Of a stretch of 64,000 nucleotides of DNA, positions 1-10,300 are shown in pieces. The number at the start of each line of letters is the position of its first letter. The stretch's first letter is position 1. The notes under the pieces are model-generated. The model had not been told where the DNA came from, searched no databases, and was given only the letters and a program-made list of their open reading frames with translations. The position numbers were made by a program, and so were the translations under genes. Origin of the DNA: Janthinobacterium sp. CG3 (GTDB lineage Bacteria; Pseudomonadota; Gammaproteobacteria; Burkholderiales; Burkholderiaceae_D); assembly GCF_000344615.1 (NCBI RefSeq), contig NZ_KB467824.1, positions 1,328,592 to 1,392,591 on the forward strand, in the 5' to 3' direction.

Positions 1-1
1 C

Positions 2-1012
2 GCGCTGCCGCCGCGGCAGGAATGGCGGCAGCGCGTGGAGCGGGCCGACGCGTCCGATCCGCAATTACGCGCTCTGCAAGCGCTGTTGGAGCTGGAGACG
101 CTGGGCGCCGAGGTGTTGGCCGTGCAAGCGGACGTTACCGACGCGGCCCAGATGGCCGCCGCCGTCGCCGCCGCGCGCCATCGCTTTGGCGCGCTGAACG
201 GCGTGGTCCACGCCGCAGGTGCCGCCGGCGGTGGCCTGATCGCCCGCAAATCGCGCGCCGCCGTGGAGAAGGTGTTCGCGCCCAAACTGCAAGGCAGTCT
301 GGCCACGCTCGACGCGCTGGCCGGCGAGCCGTTGGACTTCGTGCTGCTGTGCTCATCGCTGTCGGCCGTCACCGGTGGTTTCGGCCAAGCCGACTACTGC
401 GCCGCCAACTGCTACCTGGACGCGCTGGCGCACCGCGCCACCGCCACCGGGTCGCCCTGGATCGTCTCGGTCAACTGGGACGTCTGGCGCGACCTCGGCA
501 TGGCCGTTGGCCAGCAACTGGCGCAAGGCGAGGGTATCGCCGCCGCCGACGCCGGCGAACTGCTCGAACGCGTGCTGGCCGGTCCGGCCGTGCCGCAACT
601 GCTGGTCTCGACGCTCGGGCTGGAACGGCAACTGGCGCGCAGCGCCTCGCTCGACATGGCCGAGCGCCTGCCGCCGGCACCGTCGGCGCGGCGCCAGCGG
701 CACGCGCGTCCGGCGCTGGCCCAGGCCTATGTCGAGCCGGGCGATGAATTCGAGCGGGGCCTGGCCGCGCTGTGGAGCGAATTCCTCGGCATTGCCCCGG
801 TCGGCGCCAACGACAACCTGTTCGAGCTGGGCGGCGACTCGCTGCTGGCGATCCAGCTGCTGGCCAAGGTGCGCAGCGCCTATGGGGTTGATTTGCACCC
901 GGCCGGCTTTTTCAAGAACCCGACGGTTGCCGCCCTGGCGGTGATGCTCGAGACCCGAATGATAGAAGACATCGAGCGCGCCGAATCGGCCGCCGCGTCC
1001 GCAAAGGTGTAA
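2..1012 (+). CDS. Type I polyketide synthase, C-terminal fragment (KR-ACP)
   Basis: This is the last third of a modular PKS. The frame is open to the left edge, so the true start lies outside the window. The first part is a ketoreductase domain with the catalytic Tyr and Asn in YCAANCYLDALA (about residue 131 of the fragment), which would reduce the beta-keto group. An acyl carrier domain follows, with the phosphopantetheine serine in LGGDSLLAIQ (about residue 280). No thioesterase is present, so the chain should pass to the NRPS that starts 9 bp downstream. KS and AT domains must lie upstream. In known hybrid siderophores such as the delftibactin type, a PKS feeds a Ser-activating NRPS in this way; equating the products is inference. 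Confidence 0.9.
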   Translation, partial: ALPPRQEWRQRVERADASDPQLRALQALLELETLGAEVLAVQADVTDAAQMAAAVAAARHRFGALNGVVHAAGAAGGGLIARKSRAAVEKVFAPKLQGSLATLDALAGEPLDFVLLCSSLSAVTGGFGQADYCAANCYLDALAHRATATGSPWIVSVNWDVWRDLGMAVGQQLAQGEGIAAADAGELLERVLAGPAVPQLLVSTLGLERQLARSASLDMAERLPPAPSARRQRHARPALAQAYVEPGDEFERGLAALWSEFLGIAPVGANDNLFELGGDSLLAIQLLAKVRSAYGVDLHPAGFFKNPTVAALAVMLETRMIEDIERAESAAASAKV

Positions 1013-1021
1013 AGGTTTTCC

Positions 1022-4000
1022 ATGTCCGATATGAATAATTTGTCCGAATTGCGCGCCCGGCTCAGCCCGGCCCAGCGCGTCCAGTTACAGCAGCGCCTGC
1101 GCGGCGGCGTCGCTGCCGCCGACGCGTCCCACGCCATTCCGCGCCGCCCGGACGGCGGCAGCGCCGAGCTGTCGTTCGCCCAGCAGCGCCAGTGGTTCCT
1201 ATGGCGCCTCGACCCGGCCAGCGCGGCCTACCACCTGAGCGGCGGCCTGAAATTCAGCGGCCACCTCGACGTGGCGGCGCTGCGCGCCAGCATCGGGGCG
1301 CTGGTGGCGCGCCATCCGTCGCTGCGCACCGTTTTCCGGCAGGACGAGGACGGCGGCGTGCGGCAGGTGGTGCAGCCGGCGGCGGCCATCGAGCTGCCTA
1401 GCCTGGACTTCAGCGCCTTCGAGCCGGCGGCGCGCGCCTCCTTTGCGCGGGCCGAAATCCGCCGTCTCTGCGCCCAGCCCTTCGACCTTGGCCACGGTCC
1501 CTTGCTGCGCGTGGCGTTGTTCAAGATGGTGCATGACCAGCAGCAACTGCTGCTGGTCATGCACCACATCGTCTCGGACGGTTATTCCACCCAATTGATC
1601 CTCGACGAACTGGCGCAGCAATACGCCGCGCGCGTGCAGGGCGCGCAAGCGCAACTGGCCGATCTGCCGATCGACTACAGCGACTACGCCGTGTGGCAGC
1701 GCACCTGGCTGGCCGGCGAGGCCGGCGCGCAGCAACTGGCGTGGTGGCGCGCGCTATTGGGCCAACAGCAACCGGTGCTGGCGCTGCAAACGGCGCGGCC
1801 GCGCAAGGCCGACGGTGTCTACGGCGCCGCCCGCCACAGCGTCGCGCTGCCCGCCGAGCTGGTGGCCGGCCTCAAACGGCAGGCCCAGGCCCAAGGCGGC
1901 ACCTTGTTCATGGCCTTGTTGACCGGTTTCCAGGCGCTGCTGTTCCGCTACAGCGGCCAGGGCGATATCCGCGTCGGCGTCCCCATCGCCAACCGCAACC
2001 GCGCCGAAACCACCGGCCTGATCGGCTTCTTCGTCAACACGCAGGTGCTGCCGGCGCGGCTGGACGCGCGCATGGCGCTGGCGCAGCTGTTCGAGCAGAC
2101 CCGCGACAATGCGCTGGGCGCCCAGGCGCACCAGGATTTACCGTTCGAACAACTGGTCGAAGCCTTGCAGCCGGAGCGCAGCCTGAGCGGCAATCCGCTG
2201 TTCCAGGTAATGTACAACCACCTGCGCCTGGACCACCGCTCGCTGGCGCAATGGCCCGGCGTTAGCGTCGAACGCGTGGACTTCGACGAGCAGGACGTGC
2301 AGTGCGAACTGACGCTGAACACCAGCGAGGGGGCCGACGGCCGGGTGCGGGCCAGCTTTAGTTACGCCGCCGAGCTGTTCGACGCGGCCCACATCGAAAC
2401 GATGGCGGCGCATTACCTGTTGCTGTTGCAGGCGCTGGCCGAGCAGCCGGAGCAGGCGCTGGGCGACGTCGGCCTGCTGGCCGGGCCGCAATTGCGGCAA
2501 CTGGCCGGCTGGGGCGCGAACCCGCAGCGCCACCCGGACATGCAACCGGTGCACCGCCTGTTCGAGCGCCAGGTGCTGGCCGCGCCGCGCGCGGTGGCGC
2601 TGTTGTGCGGCGACGAGCAGCTTAGCTACGACGACCTGAACATCCGCGCCAACCGCCTGGCGCACCGCCTGATCGCCGCCGGCGTCGGGCCGGAGTCGCG
2701 CGTGGGCATCGCGCTGGAACGTTCGATCGACATGGTGGCCGCCTTGCTGGCGGTGCTGAAAGCCGGCGGCGCCTACGTCCCGCTGGACCCGGACTATCCT
2801 TCTGAGCGGCTGCGCTACATGGTCGAGGACAGCGGTATCGGTACGCTGCTGACGCATAGCGCGCTGGCCGGGCAGATCGCCGGCGTCGACCCGGCGCGGG
2901 TGCTTGAGCTGGACACGCTGGACCTGAGCGGCGAGTCCGCGGCCAATCCCGCGCCGGCGCTGCATGGCGAAAACCTGGCCTACGTTATCTATACGTCCGG
3001 CTCGACCGGCAAGCCGAAAGGCGCCGCCAACCGGCACGGCGCGCTGCACAACCGCCTGGCGTGGATGCAGCAGGCCTACCAACTGACGCCGGCCGACACG
3101 GTGCTGCAAAAGACCCCGTTCAGCTTTGACGTCTCGGTGTGGGAGTTTTTCTGGCCGCTGATGGTCGGCGCCCGCCTGGCCATCGCGGCCCCGGGCGAGC
3201 ACCGCGAACCGGCGCGCCTGATGGCGCTGATTCGCCGCCACCAGGTGACGACGCTGCACTTCGTGCCGTCGATGCTGCAAGCCTTCCTGGCGCACGAGGG
3301 CGTCGACGCCTGCACCACCGTGAAGCGCATCGTCTGCAGCGGCGAGGCGCTGCCGGCCGAGGCCCAGAAAGCCGTCTTCGCCGGCCTGCCGCGGGCGCAA
3401 CTGTTCAACTTGTACGGCCCGACCGAAGCGGCCATCGACGTCACGCACTGGACCTGCCGCAACGACGGCGCCAGCCAGGTGCCGATCGGCCGTCCCATCA
3501 GCGCCACCCACACCTATGTGCTCGACGGCGAACTCAATTTCGCCCCGGCCGGCGTCGCCGGCGAGCTATATCTGGGCGGCGTCGGGCTGGGCCGCGGCTA
3601 TCTGGACCGCGCCGCGCTGACGTCGGAACGCTTCGTGGCCGACCCGTTCGACCCGCTGGGCGGCCGCTTGTACCGCACCGGCGACCTGGCGCGCTGGAAT
3701 GCCGAAGGCCAGCTGGAATACCTGGGCCGCATCGACCATCAAGTGAAAATTCGCGGCTTCCGCATCGAACTGGGCGAGATCGAGGCGCAACTGCTGGCGC
3801 AGCCGGAAGTACGCGAAGCGGTGGTCGTGGCCAATGAAGGCGCGCGTCTGGTGGCCTATTTGGCCATCGCCGCGCCAGACGGCCAGTTCGACCCGGCGTC
3901 GCTGCGCGAGCGGCTGGGCCGCGCGCTGCCCGATTACATGGTGCCGCACGCCTTCATGGTGCTGGAGCGCCTGCCGCTGAACGCCAACGGCAAAATCGAC

Positions 4001-4342
4001 CGCAAGGCGCTGCCGGCGCCGGAACGGCAGGAAGCGGCCGCCTACGCCGCGCCGCGGGGCGAGGCGGAAACCGCGCTGGCGCAGGTCTGGGCCGAGGTGC
4101 TGGGCCTGCCCCGCATCGGCCGGCACGACAATTTCTTCGAGTTGGGCGGGCATTCGCTGTTGGCGGTGCAGATGGCGGCCCGGGTGCAGCGCGCCACCCA
4201 GCGCGAACTGACGGTGCAGCAGGTATTTCAACATCCCACGCTAGGCGCCATGGCGTTGCTGCTGGCGGACGCCGGCGGCAAGTCCGCCGAGCAGGCCCTG
4301 TCTGACCTTGATTCCTTTATAGATAGTTTGGAGAACGTTTAA
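1022..4342 (+). CDS. Non-ribosomal peptide synthetase, one module (C-A-T), predicted serine
   Basis: This 1106-aa protein is one full elongation module. The condensation domain has HHIVSDG near residue 180, the adenylation domain has YTSGSTGKPKG near 657, and the carrier has LGGHSLLAV near 1041. There is no epimerase or thioesterase. Lining the A domain up by eye with GrsA gives pocket residues D-V-W-H-V-S-L-I-D-K, which match known serine codes. It probably receives the polyketide-containing chain from the upstream PKS and adds Ser. Its stop overlaps the next start by one base (TAATG), so the two NRPS genes should be translationally coupled. Domain calls are secure; the serine call is a strong inference. 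Confidence 0.95.
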   Translation: MSDMNNLSELRARLSPAQRVQLQQRLRGGVAAADASHAIPRRPDGGSAELSFAQQRQWFLWRLDPASAAYHLSGGLKFSGHLDVAALRASIGALVARHPSLRTVFRQDEDGGVRQVVQPAAAIELPSLDFSAFEPAARASFARAEIRRLCAQPFDLGHGPLLRVALFKMVHDQQQLLLVMHHIVSDGYSTQLILDELAQQYAARVQGAQAQLADLPIDYSDYAVWQRTWLAGEAGAQQLAWWRALLGQQQPVLALQTARPRKADGVYGAARHSVALPAELVAGLKRQAQAQGGTLFMALLTGFQALLFRYSGQGDIRVGVPIANRNRAETTGLIGFFVNTQVLPARLDARMALAQLFEQTRDNALGAQAHQDLPFEQLVEALQPERSLSGNPLFQVMYNHLRLDHRSLAQWPGVSVERVDFDEQDVQCELTLNTSEGADGRVRASFSYAAELFDAAHIETMAAHYLLLLQALAEQPEQALGDVGLLAGPQLRQLAGWGANPQRHPDMQPVHRLFERQVLAAPRAVALLCGDEQLSYDDLNIRANRLAHRLIAAGVGPESRVGIALERSIDMVAALLAVLKAGGAYVPLDPDYPSERLRYMVEDSGIGTLLTHSALAGQIAGVDPARVLELDTLDLSGESAANPAPALHGENLAYVIYTSGSTGKPKGAANRHGALHNRLAWMQQAYQLTPADTVLQKTPFSFDVSVWEFFWPLMVGARLAIAAPGEHREPARLMALIRRHQVTTLHFVPSMLQAFLAHEGVDACTTVKRIVCSGEALPAEAQKAVFAGLPRAQLFNLYGPTEAAIDVTHWTCRNDGASQVPIGRPISATHTYVLDGELNFAPAGVAGELYLGGVGLGRGYLDRAALTSERFVADPFDPLGGRLYRTGDLARWNAEGQLEYLGRIDHQVKIRGFRIELGEIEAQLLAQPEVREAVVVANEGARLVAYLAIAAPDGQFDPASLRERLGRALPDYMVPHAFMVLERLPLNANGKIDRKALPAPERQEAAAYAAPRGEAETALAQVWAEVLGLPRIGRHDNFFELGGHSLLAVQMAARVQRATQRELTVQQVFQHPTLGAMALLLADAGGKSAEQALSDLDSFIDSLENV

Positions 4343-7300
4343 TGAATAACGACGCGACGCGCCGCATTGCGGAGAAATTCGCTCAACTGTCCGCCGAACA
4401 GCGCCGCGCAGTGTACCAACGCCTGAAGGCCGACGGCATGAGCATCGGCCAGTTCCCCATCCTCCAGCGCGAAGCGGCGCTGGCGCAAGCCTGCCCCTTG
4501 TCGTATGCGCAAACGCGCCAGTGGTTCCTGTGGCAGCTTGATCCAACCAGCACCGCCTACCATATCGCCGGCGCGCTGACGCTCAAGGGCGAACTGGCGG
4601 TGGACGCCGTGAAGGCCAGCTTCGCCGCCCTGGTGGCGCGCCACGAAGCGCTGCGCACGGTGTTTCGCGGCACCGCCGACGGCCTGGCCGAACAAGTGAT
4701 CCAGGCGCAGGCCGCGCTGGACTTCGCCATCATCGACCTGAGCGCGGTGGACGCGTTTGAGCGCGCCGCGCGCGTGCTGCGCGAAGCGACCCGCATCAGC
4801 CGGGCGCCGTTCGACCTGACGCAGGGGCCTTTGCTGCGGGTCGGCCTGATCCGCGCGGCGGCCGACGAGCATGTGCTGGTGCTGGTGATGCACCACATCG
4901 TCTCCGACGGCTGGTCGATGCAAATTATCGTCGACGAGTTCGCGGCGCTGTACCGCGCCGGCGTGCAGGGCGGGGCCGCCGAGCTGGCGGCCATGGCTAT
5001 CCAATACGCCGACTACGCCGTGTGGCAGCGCAGCTGGCTCGAAGCCGGCGAGCGGCAACGCCAACTGGCTTATTGGAGCGCGCAACTGGGTAGCGACCAC
5101 ACGGCCTTGCAACTGCCGGCGGATCATCCGCGCCGCGCCGACGCCAACTACCGCGCGGCGCGCCACAGTATCACGCTGCCGGCGCAGCTGGCGCACGGAT
5201 TGCAGCGGCGCGCGCAGGCGCAGGGCGCGACGCTGTTCATGGCGCTGCTGGCCGGCTTCCAGGTTTTGCTGAGCCGTTATAGCGGCCAGACCGATATCCG
5301 CGTCGGCGTGCCGATCGCCAACCGCCACCGCGTCGAAAGCGAACGCGTGGTCGGCTTCTTCGTCAACACCCAGGTGCTGCGCAACCAACTGCAAGGGCGT
5401 CTCAGCCTGTCGCAGGCGCTGGCGCAGGCCAGGGACGCCGCGCTGGGCGCGCAGGAACACCAGGATCTGCCGTTCGAACAGCTGGTCGAGGCCTTGCAGC
5501 CCGAGCGCAGCCTGAACGGCAACCCGCTGTTCCAGGTGATGTTCAACCACCAGCGCAGCGACTACCGCGCGCTGGAGCGGCTGCCGGGTCTGGAACGTCA
5601 CGACTACGCGCTGGCCGACAAGCAGGCCCAGTTCGAGCTGACGCTGGACACTAGCGAAGACGCCGACGGCGTGGTGAACGCCACCTTCAGCTATGCCGCA
5701 GAGCTGTTCGACACCGCGACCATCGCGCGCATGGCGCGGCACTACAGCGCCACGCTGCAGGCATTGGCCGCGCATCCCGAGCAGCTGCTGGGCGAGGTCG
5801 AATTGCTGGACGACGCGCAGCGCCGCCAGTTGCAGCAATGGGGCGACAACCGGCTGCAGCACCCGGGCGAGGAAGCGGTCCAGCGCCTGTTCGAGCGCCA
5901 GGCGGCGCGGCAACCGCGGGCGCCGGCGCTGGTGTTCGGCGACATAACGCTGAGCTACGCCGAACTGAACGCCAGGGCCAACCAATTGGCGCACCGCCTG
6001 ATCGGCCTGGGCGTCAAGGCCGAAACCAAGGTTGGCATCGCGCTGGAGCGTTCGCTGGAGATGGTGGTCGGTCTGCTGGCCATCCTGAAAGCGGGCGGCG
6101 CCTATGTGCCGCTGGACCCGGACTATCCGGCCGAGCGGCTGCGCTACATGCTCAAGGACAGCGGCATTCGCCTGCTGCTGACGCACGGCGATATGCAAGC
6201 GCGCTTCGCCGACAGCGCCCAATTGAACATACTGGCGCTGGACACGCTCGACGTCGGCGCCGAACCGGCGCACAATCCGCACCCGGCGCTGCATGGCGAG
6301 AACCTGGTCTATGTGATCTACACGTCCGGCTCGACCGGCAAGCCGAAAGGCGCGGCCAACCGCCATCGCTCGCTGTACAACCGCCTGGCGTGGATGCAGC
6401 AGGCCTACCAGCTGACGCCGGCCGAGACGGTGCTGCAAAAAACCCCGTTCAGTTTTGACGTCTCGGTGTGGGAGTTCTTCTGGCCGCTGATGGTCGGCGC
6501 CCGTCTCGCCATCGCCGGCCCGGGCGAGCACCGCGATCCGGCGCGCCTGGTCGAGCTGATCGTCCGCCACCGCGTCAGCACGCTGCATTTCGTACCGTCG
6601 ATGCTGCAAGCGTTCCTGGCGCACCAGGGCGTGGAAGCGTGCGTGAGCCTGGAACGCATCGTCTGCAGTGGCGAGGCCTTGCCGGCCGAGGCGCAAAACG
6701 AGGTGTTCAAGCGCCTGCCGAAGGCGGCGCTCTACAATCTGTACGGCCCGACCGAAGCGGCAATCGACGTCACCCACTGGACCTGCCGCGACGACGGCCG
6801 CGGCCAGGTGCCGATTGGCCAGCCGATCAGCCAGACCAAGACCTATGTGCTGGACGGAGAACTGGCGCTGGCGCCGGCCGGCGTGGCGGGCGAGCTGTAT
6901 CTGGGCGGTATCGGTCTGGCGCGCGGCTACCTGGAGCGCGCCGGCCTGACCGCCGAGCGTTTCGTGGCCGACCCGTTCGACCCGCAAGGGGGCCGGTTGT
7001 ATCGCACCGGCGATCTGGTGCGCTGGAATAGCGAAGGCCAGCTGGAATACCTGGGCCGCATCGACCACCAGGTGAAAATCCGCGGCCTGCGCATTGAACT
7101 CGGCGAGATCGAGGCGCAACTGCTGGCGCAAGCCGAGGTGCGCGAAGCGGTAGTGGTGGCCAAGGACGGCGCCGCCGGCGCGCGTCTGGTCGCCTACGTG
7201 TCGGCGCAGGCCGGCCAGCGATGCGGGGCGGCCAGCCTGCGCGAGCGCCTCGGCTTGGCGCTGCCGGAATATATGGTGCCGAGTGCCATCGTGGTGCTGG

Positions 7301-10300
7301 AGAGCCTGCCGCTGAACGCCAACGGCAAAGTCGACCGCAAAGCGCTGCCCGAGCCGGATTTCACGCCCGGCCAGGCTTACGAGGCGCCGCGGGGCGCGTT
7401 GGAGCTGGCGCTGGCCGCGCTGTGGAGCGAACTGCTGGGCGTGCCGCGGGTCGGCCGCAACGACAATTTCTTCGAACTGGGCGGGCATTCGCTGCTGGCG
7501 CTGCGGCTGCTGGAACGCATGCGCGCCCAGGGCTTGCCGGCGCAGGTGCGCAGCCTGTTCCAACATCCGCGCCTGGGCGACTTCGCGCGGGCGTCAACGC
7601 AGGAACGGGGCAGGGCGGCGGTGGTGGTGCCGCCGAACGGCATTCCGGCCGGCTGCACCGCAATTGATCCCGCCATGCTGACGTTGGTCGACCTCGACGC
7701 CGCGCAGATCGCCACCATCGAGGCGGCCGTGCCGGGAGGCGCGGCGAATATCCAGGACATCTACCCCTTGGCGCCGCTGCAGGAAGGTATCCTGTTCCAC
7801 CACGTGTTGCAGACCGAGGGCGACGCCTACGTCACGCCGCAGCTGCTCAGCTTTGACAGCGAGGAACGCCTGCAGCGCTTTGTCGCCAGCCTGAACCAGG
7901 TGATTGCGCGCCACGACATCCTGCGCACGGCCGTGCTGTGGGAAGACTTGAAGGAACCGCTGCAAGTGGTGTGGCGCGAGGCCAGCCTGGCGCTGCAATG
8001 GCTGGAAGCGGACGACGGCGGCGCCGCGGCGACGCTGACCGCGGCGGTGCATCCCGGCCAGTACCGCATCGACGTGCGGCGGGCGCCGATGATCCGGGCG
8101 CTGGCCGCGCGCGACCGCGACAGCGGCCGCTTTTTGCTGCAACTGCCGAGCCACCATCTGGTGGTCGACCACACCACGCTCGACTTGCTGGTCGAGGAAA
8201 TCGGCTTGATCCAGCAAGGCGCCGCGCTGCTGCCGGCGGTGCCGTTCCGGCGCTTCGTCGCGCAGGCCCGCCTGGGCGTCAGCCAGGTCGAGCACGAAAC
8301 CTTCTTCCGCCAGATGCTGGGCGACGTCGACGAGCCGACGGCGCCGTTCAACCTGATCGACGTGCAGGGCGACGGCAGCGAAATCGAACAGGCGCGCTTG
8401 CCCATGGCGCCGGCCTTGTCGGCGCGGGTGCGGCGCCAGGCGCAACGCCACGGCGTCAGCGCGGCCACGCTGTTCCACCAAGCCTGGGCGCTGGTGTTGG
8501 CGCGCATCTGCGGCAAGGACGACGTGGTCTTCGGCACCGTGCTGTTCGGCCGCATGCAGGGCGGCGAAGACGCCGGCCGCGCGCTGGGCCTGTTCATCAA
8601 TACGCTGCCTCTGCGCATCCGCCTGGGCGGGCAAAACGCGCTGGAGTGCCTGCGCCAGACCCAGGCCGCGCTGACCGGCCTGCTGCACCACGAGCACGCC
8701 AGCCTGTCGCTGGCGCAGCGCTGCAGCGCGCTGCCGGGCGGCACGCCGCTATTCTCGTCCCTGCTGAACTACCGCTACGGCGCCGGGGAGGGCCAGGCCG
8801 GCGCCGGCAATGTGTGGGAAGGCGTGGAACTGCTGGGCGGCGAGGAGCGCAGCAATTATCCGCTGTCGATCTCGGTCGACGATCTGGGCGAGGGCTTCGC
8901 GCTGGTCGCCCAAGTGAAGCCGTCGATAGGCGCGCAGCGCCTGTGCGGCTTGCTGCACGAGGCGATGGCCGGGCTGCTGGCGGCCTTGGCCGACCGGCCG
9001 GCGACGCTGATGCGCGAACTCGACGTGATGAGCGCGGCGGAATTGGCCCAGCTCGGCACGTGGGGCGTGAACCAACGCCACCACGCCGGCGTGGCGCCGG
9101 TGCACGAGGTATTCGAACGCCAGGCGGCGCTGCATCCGCGGGCGCCGGCGCTGCTGTTTGGCGATGACACGCTGACTTACGCGGAATTGAACGCGCGCGC
9201 CAACCGGCTGGCGCACCGCCTGATCGCCATGGACGTCAAACCGGAGACCCGGGTTGGCATCGCCGTCGAGCGTTCAATCGACATGGTGGTTGGCCTGCTG
9301 GGCATCCTCAAGGCCGGCGCCGCCTATGTGCCGCTGGACCCGGACTACCCGGGCGACCGCCTGCGCTACATGGTCGAGGACAGCGGCATCGTCCTGCTGC
9401 TGACGCACGCCGCGCTGGCCGACAGCGTGCCGCACCCGGCCAACGGCCGCCTGCTGCTGCTCGACCAGCTCGACCTGTCCGGCGAAAGCGCCGCCAATCC
9501 GGCGGTGCCGCTGCACGGCGAAAACCTGGCTTACGTGATTTACACGTCCGGCTCGACCGGTATGCCGAAGGGCGCGGCCAACCGCCACCGCTCACTGTTC
9601 AGCTGCATGGCGTGGATGCAGGAGACCTACCATTTGACGCCGGCCGACACGGTGCTGCACAAGGCGCCGTTCGGTTTCGACGTCTCGGTGTGGGAGTTGT
9701 TTTGGCCGCTGACGGCGGGGGCGCGCCTGGCGCTGGCGCTGCCGGGCGACCAGCGCGACCCGGCCCGACTGGTGGCGCTGATCCAGCAACACCAAGTCAC
9801 CACGGTCAACTTCGTGCCGGCGATGCTGCAAGCGTTCCTGGCGCACGACGGCATCGAGGCGAGCACGCGGCTGAGGAACATCATCTGCGGCGGCGAGGCG
9901 ATGCCCGCCGAGACGCAGCGGGAAACCTTTGCGCGCCTGCGCCACGCCGGCCTGCACAATCTGTACGGCCCGACCGAGGCGGCGATCCACGTCACGCACT
10001 GGGCTTGCCGCGACGACGGCCTGAACCAGGTGCCGATCGGGCGTCCGATCAGCGCGACGCTCACCTATGTACTGGACGCCGACCTGAACCTGGCCCCGGC
10101 CGGCGTGGCGGGCGAGCTGTATCTGGGCGGCGTGAATCTGGGCCGCGGCTATCTGGACCGTCCCGACCTGACCTCCGAGCGTTTCGTGGCCGACCCGTTC
10201 GACCCGGCCGGCGGGCGCCTGTACCGCACCGGCGACCTGGTTCGCTGGAACGACGAGGGGCAACTGGAATACCTGGGCCGCATTGACCACCAGGTGAAAA

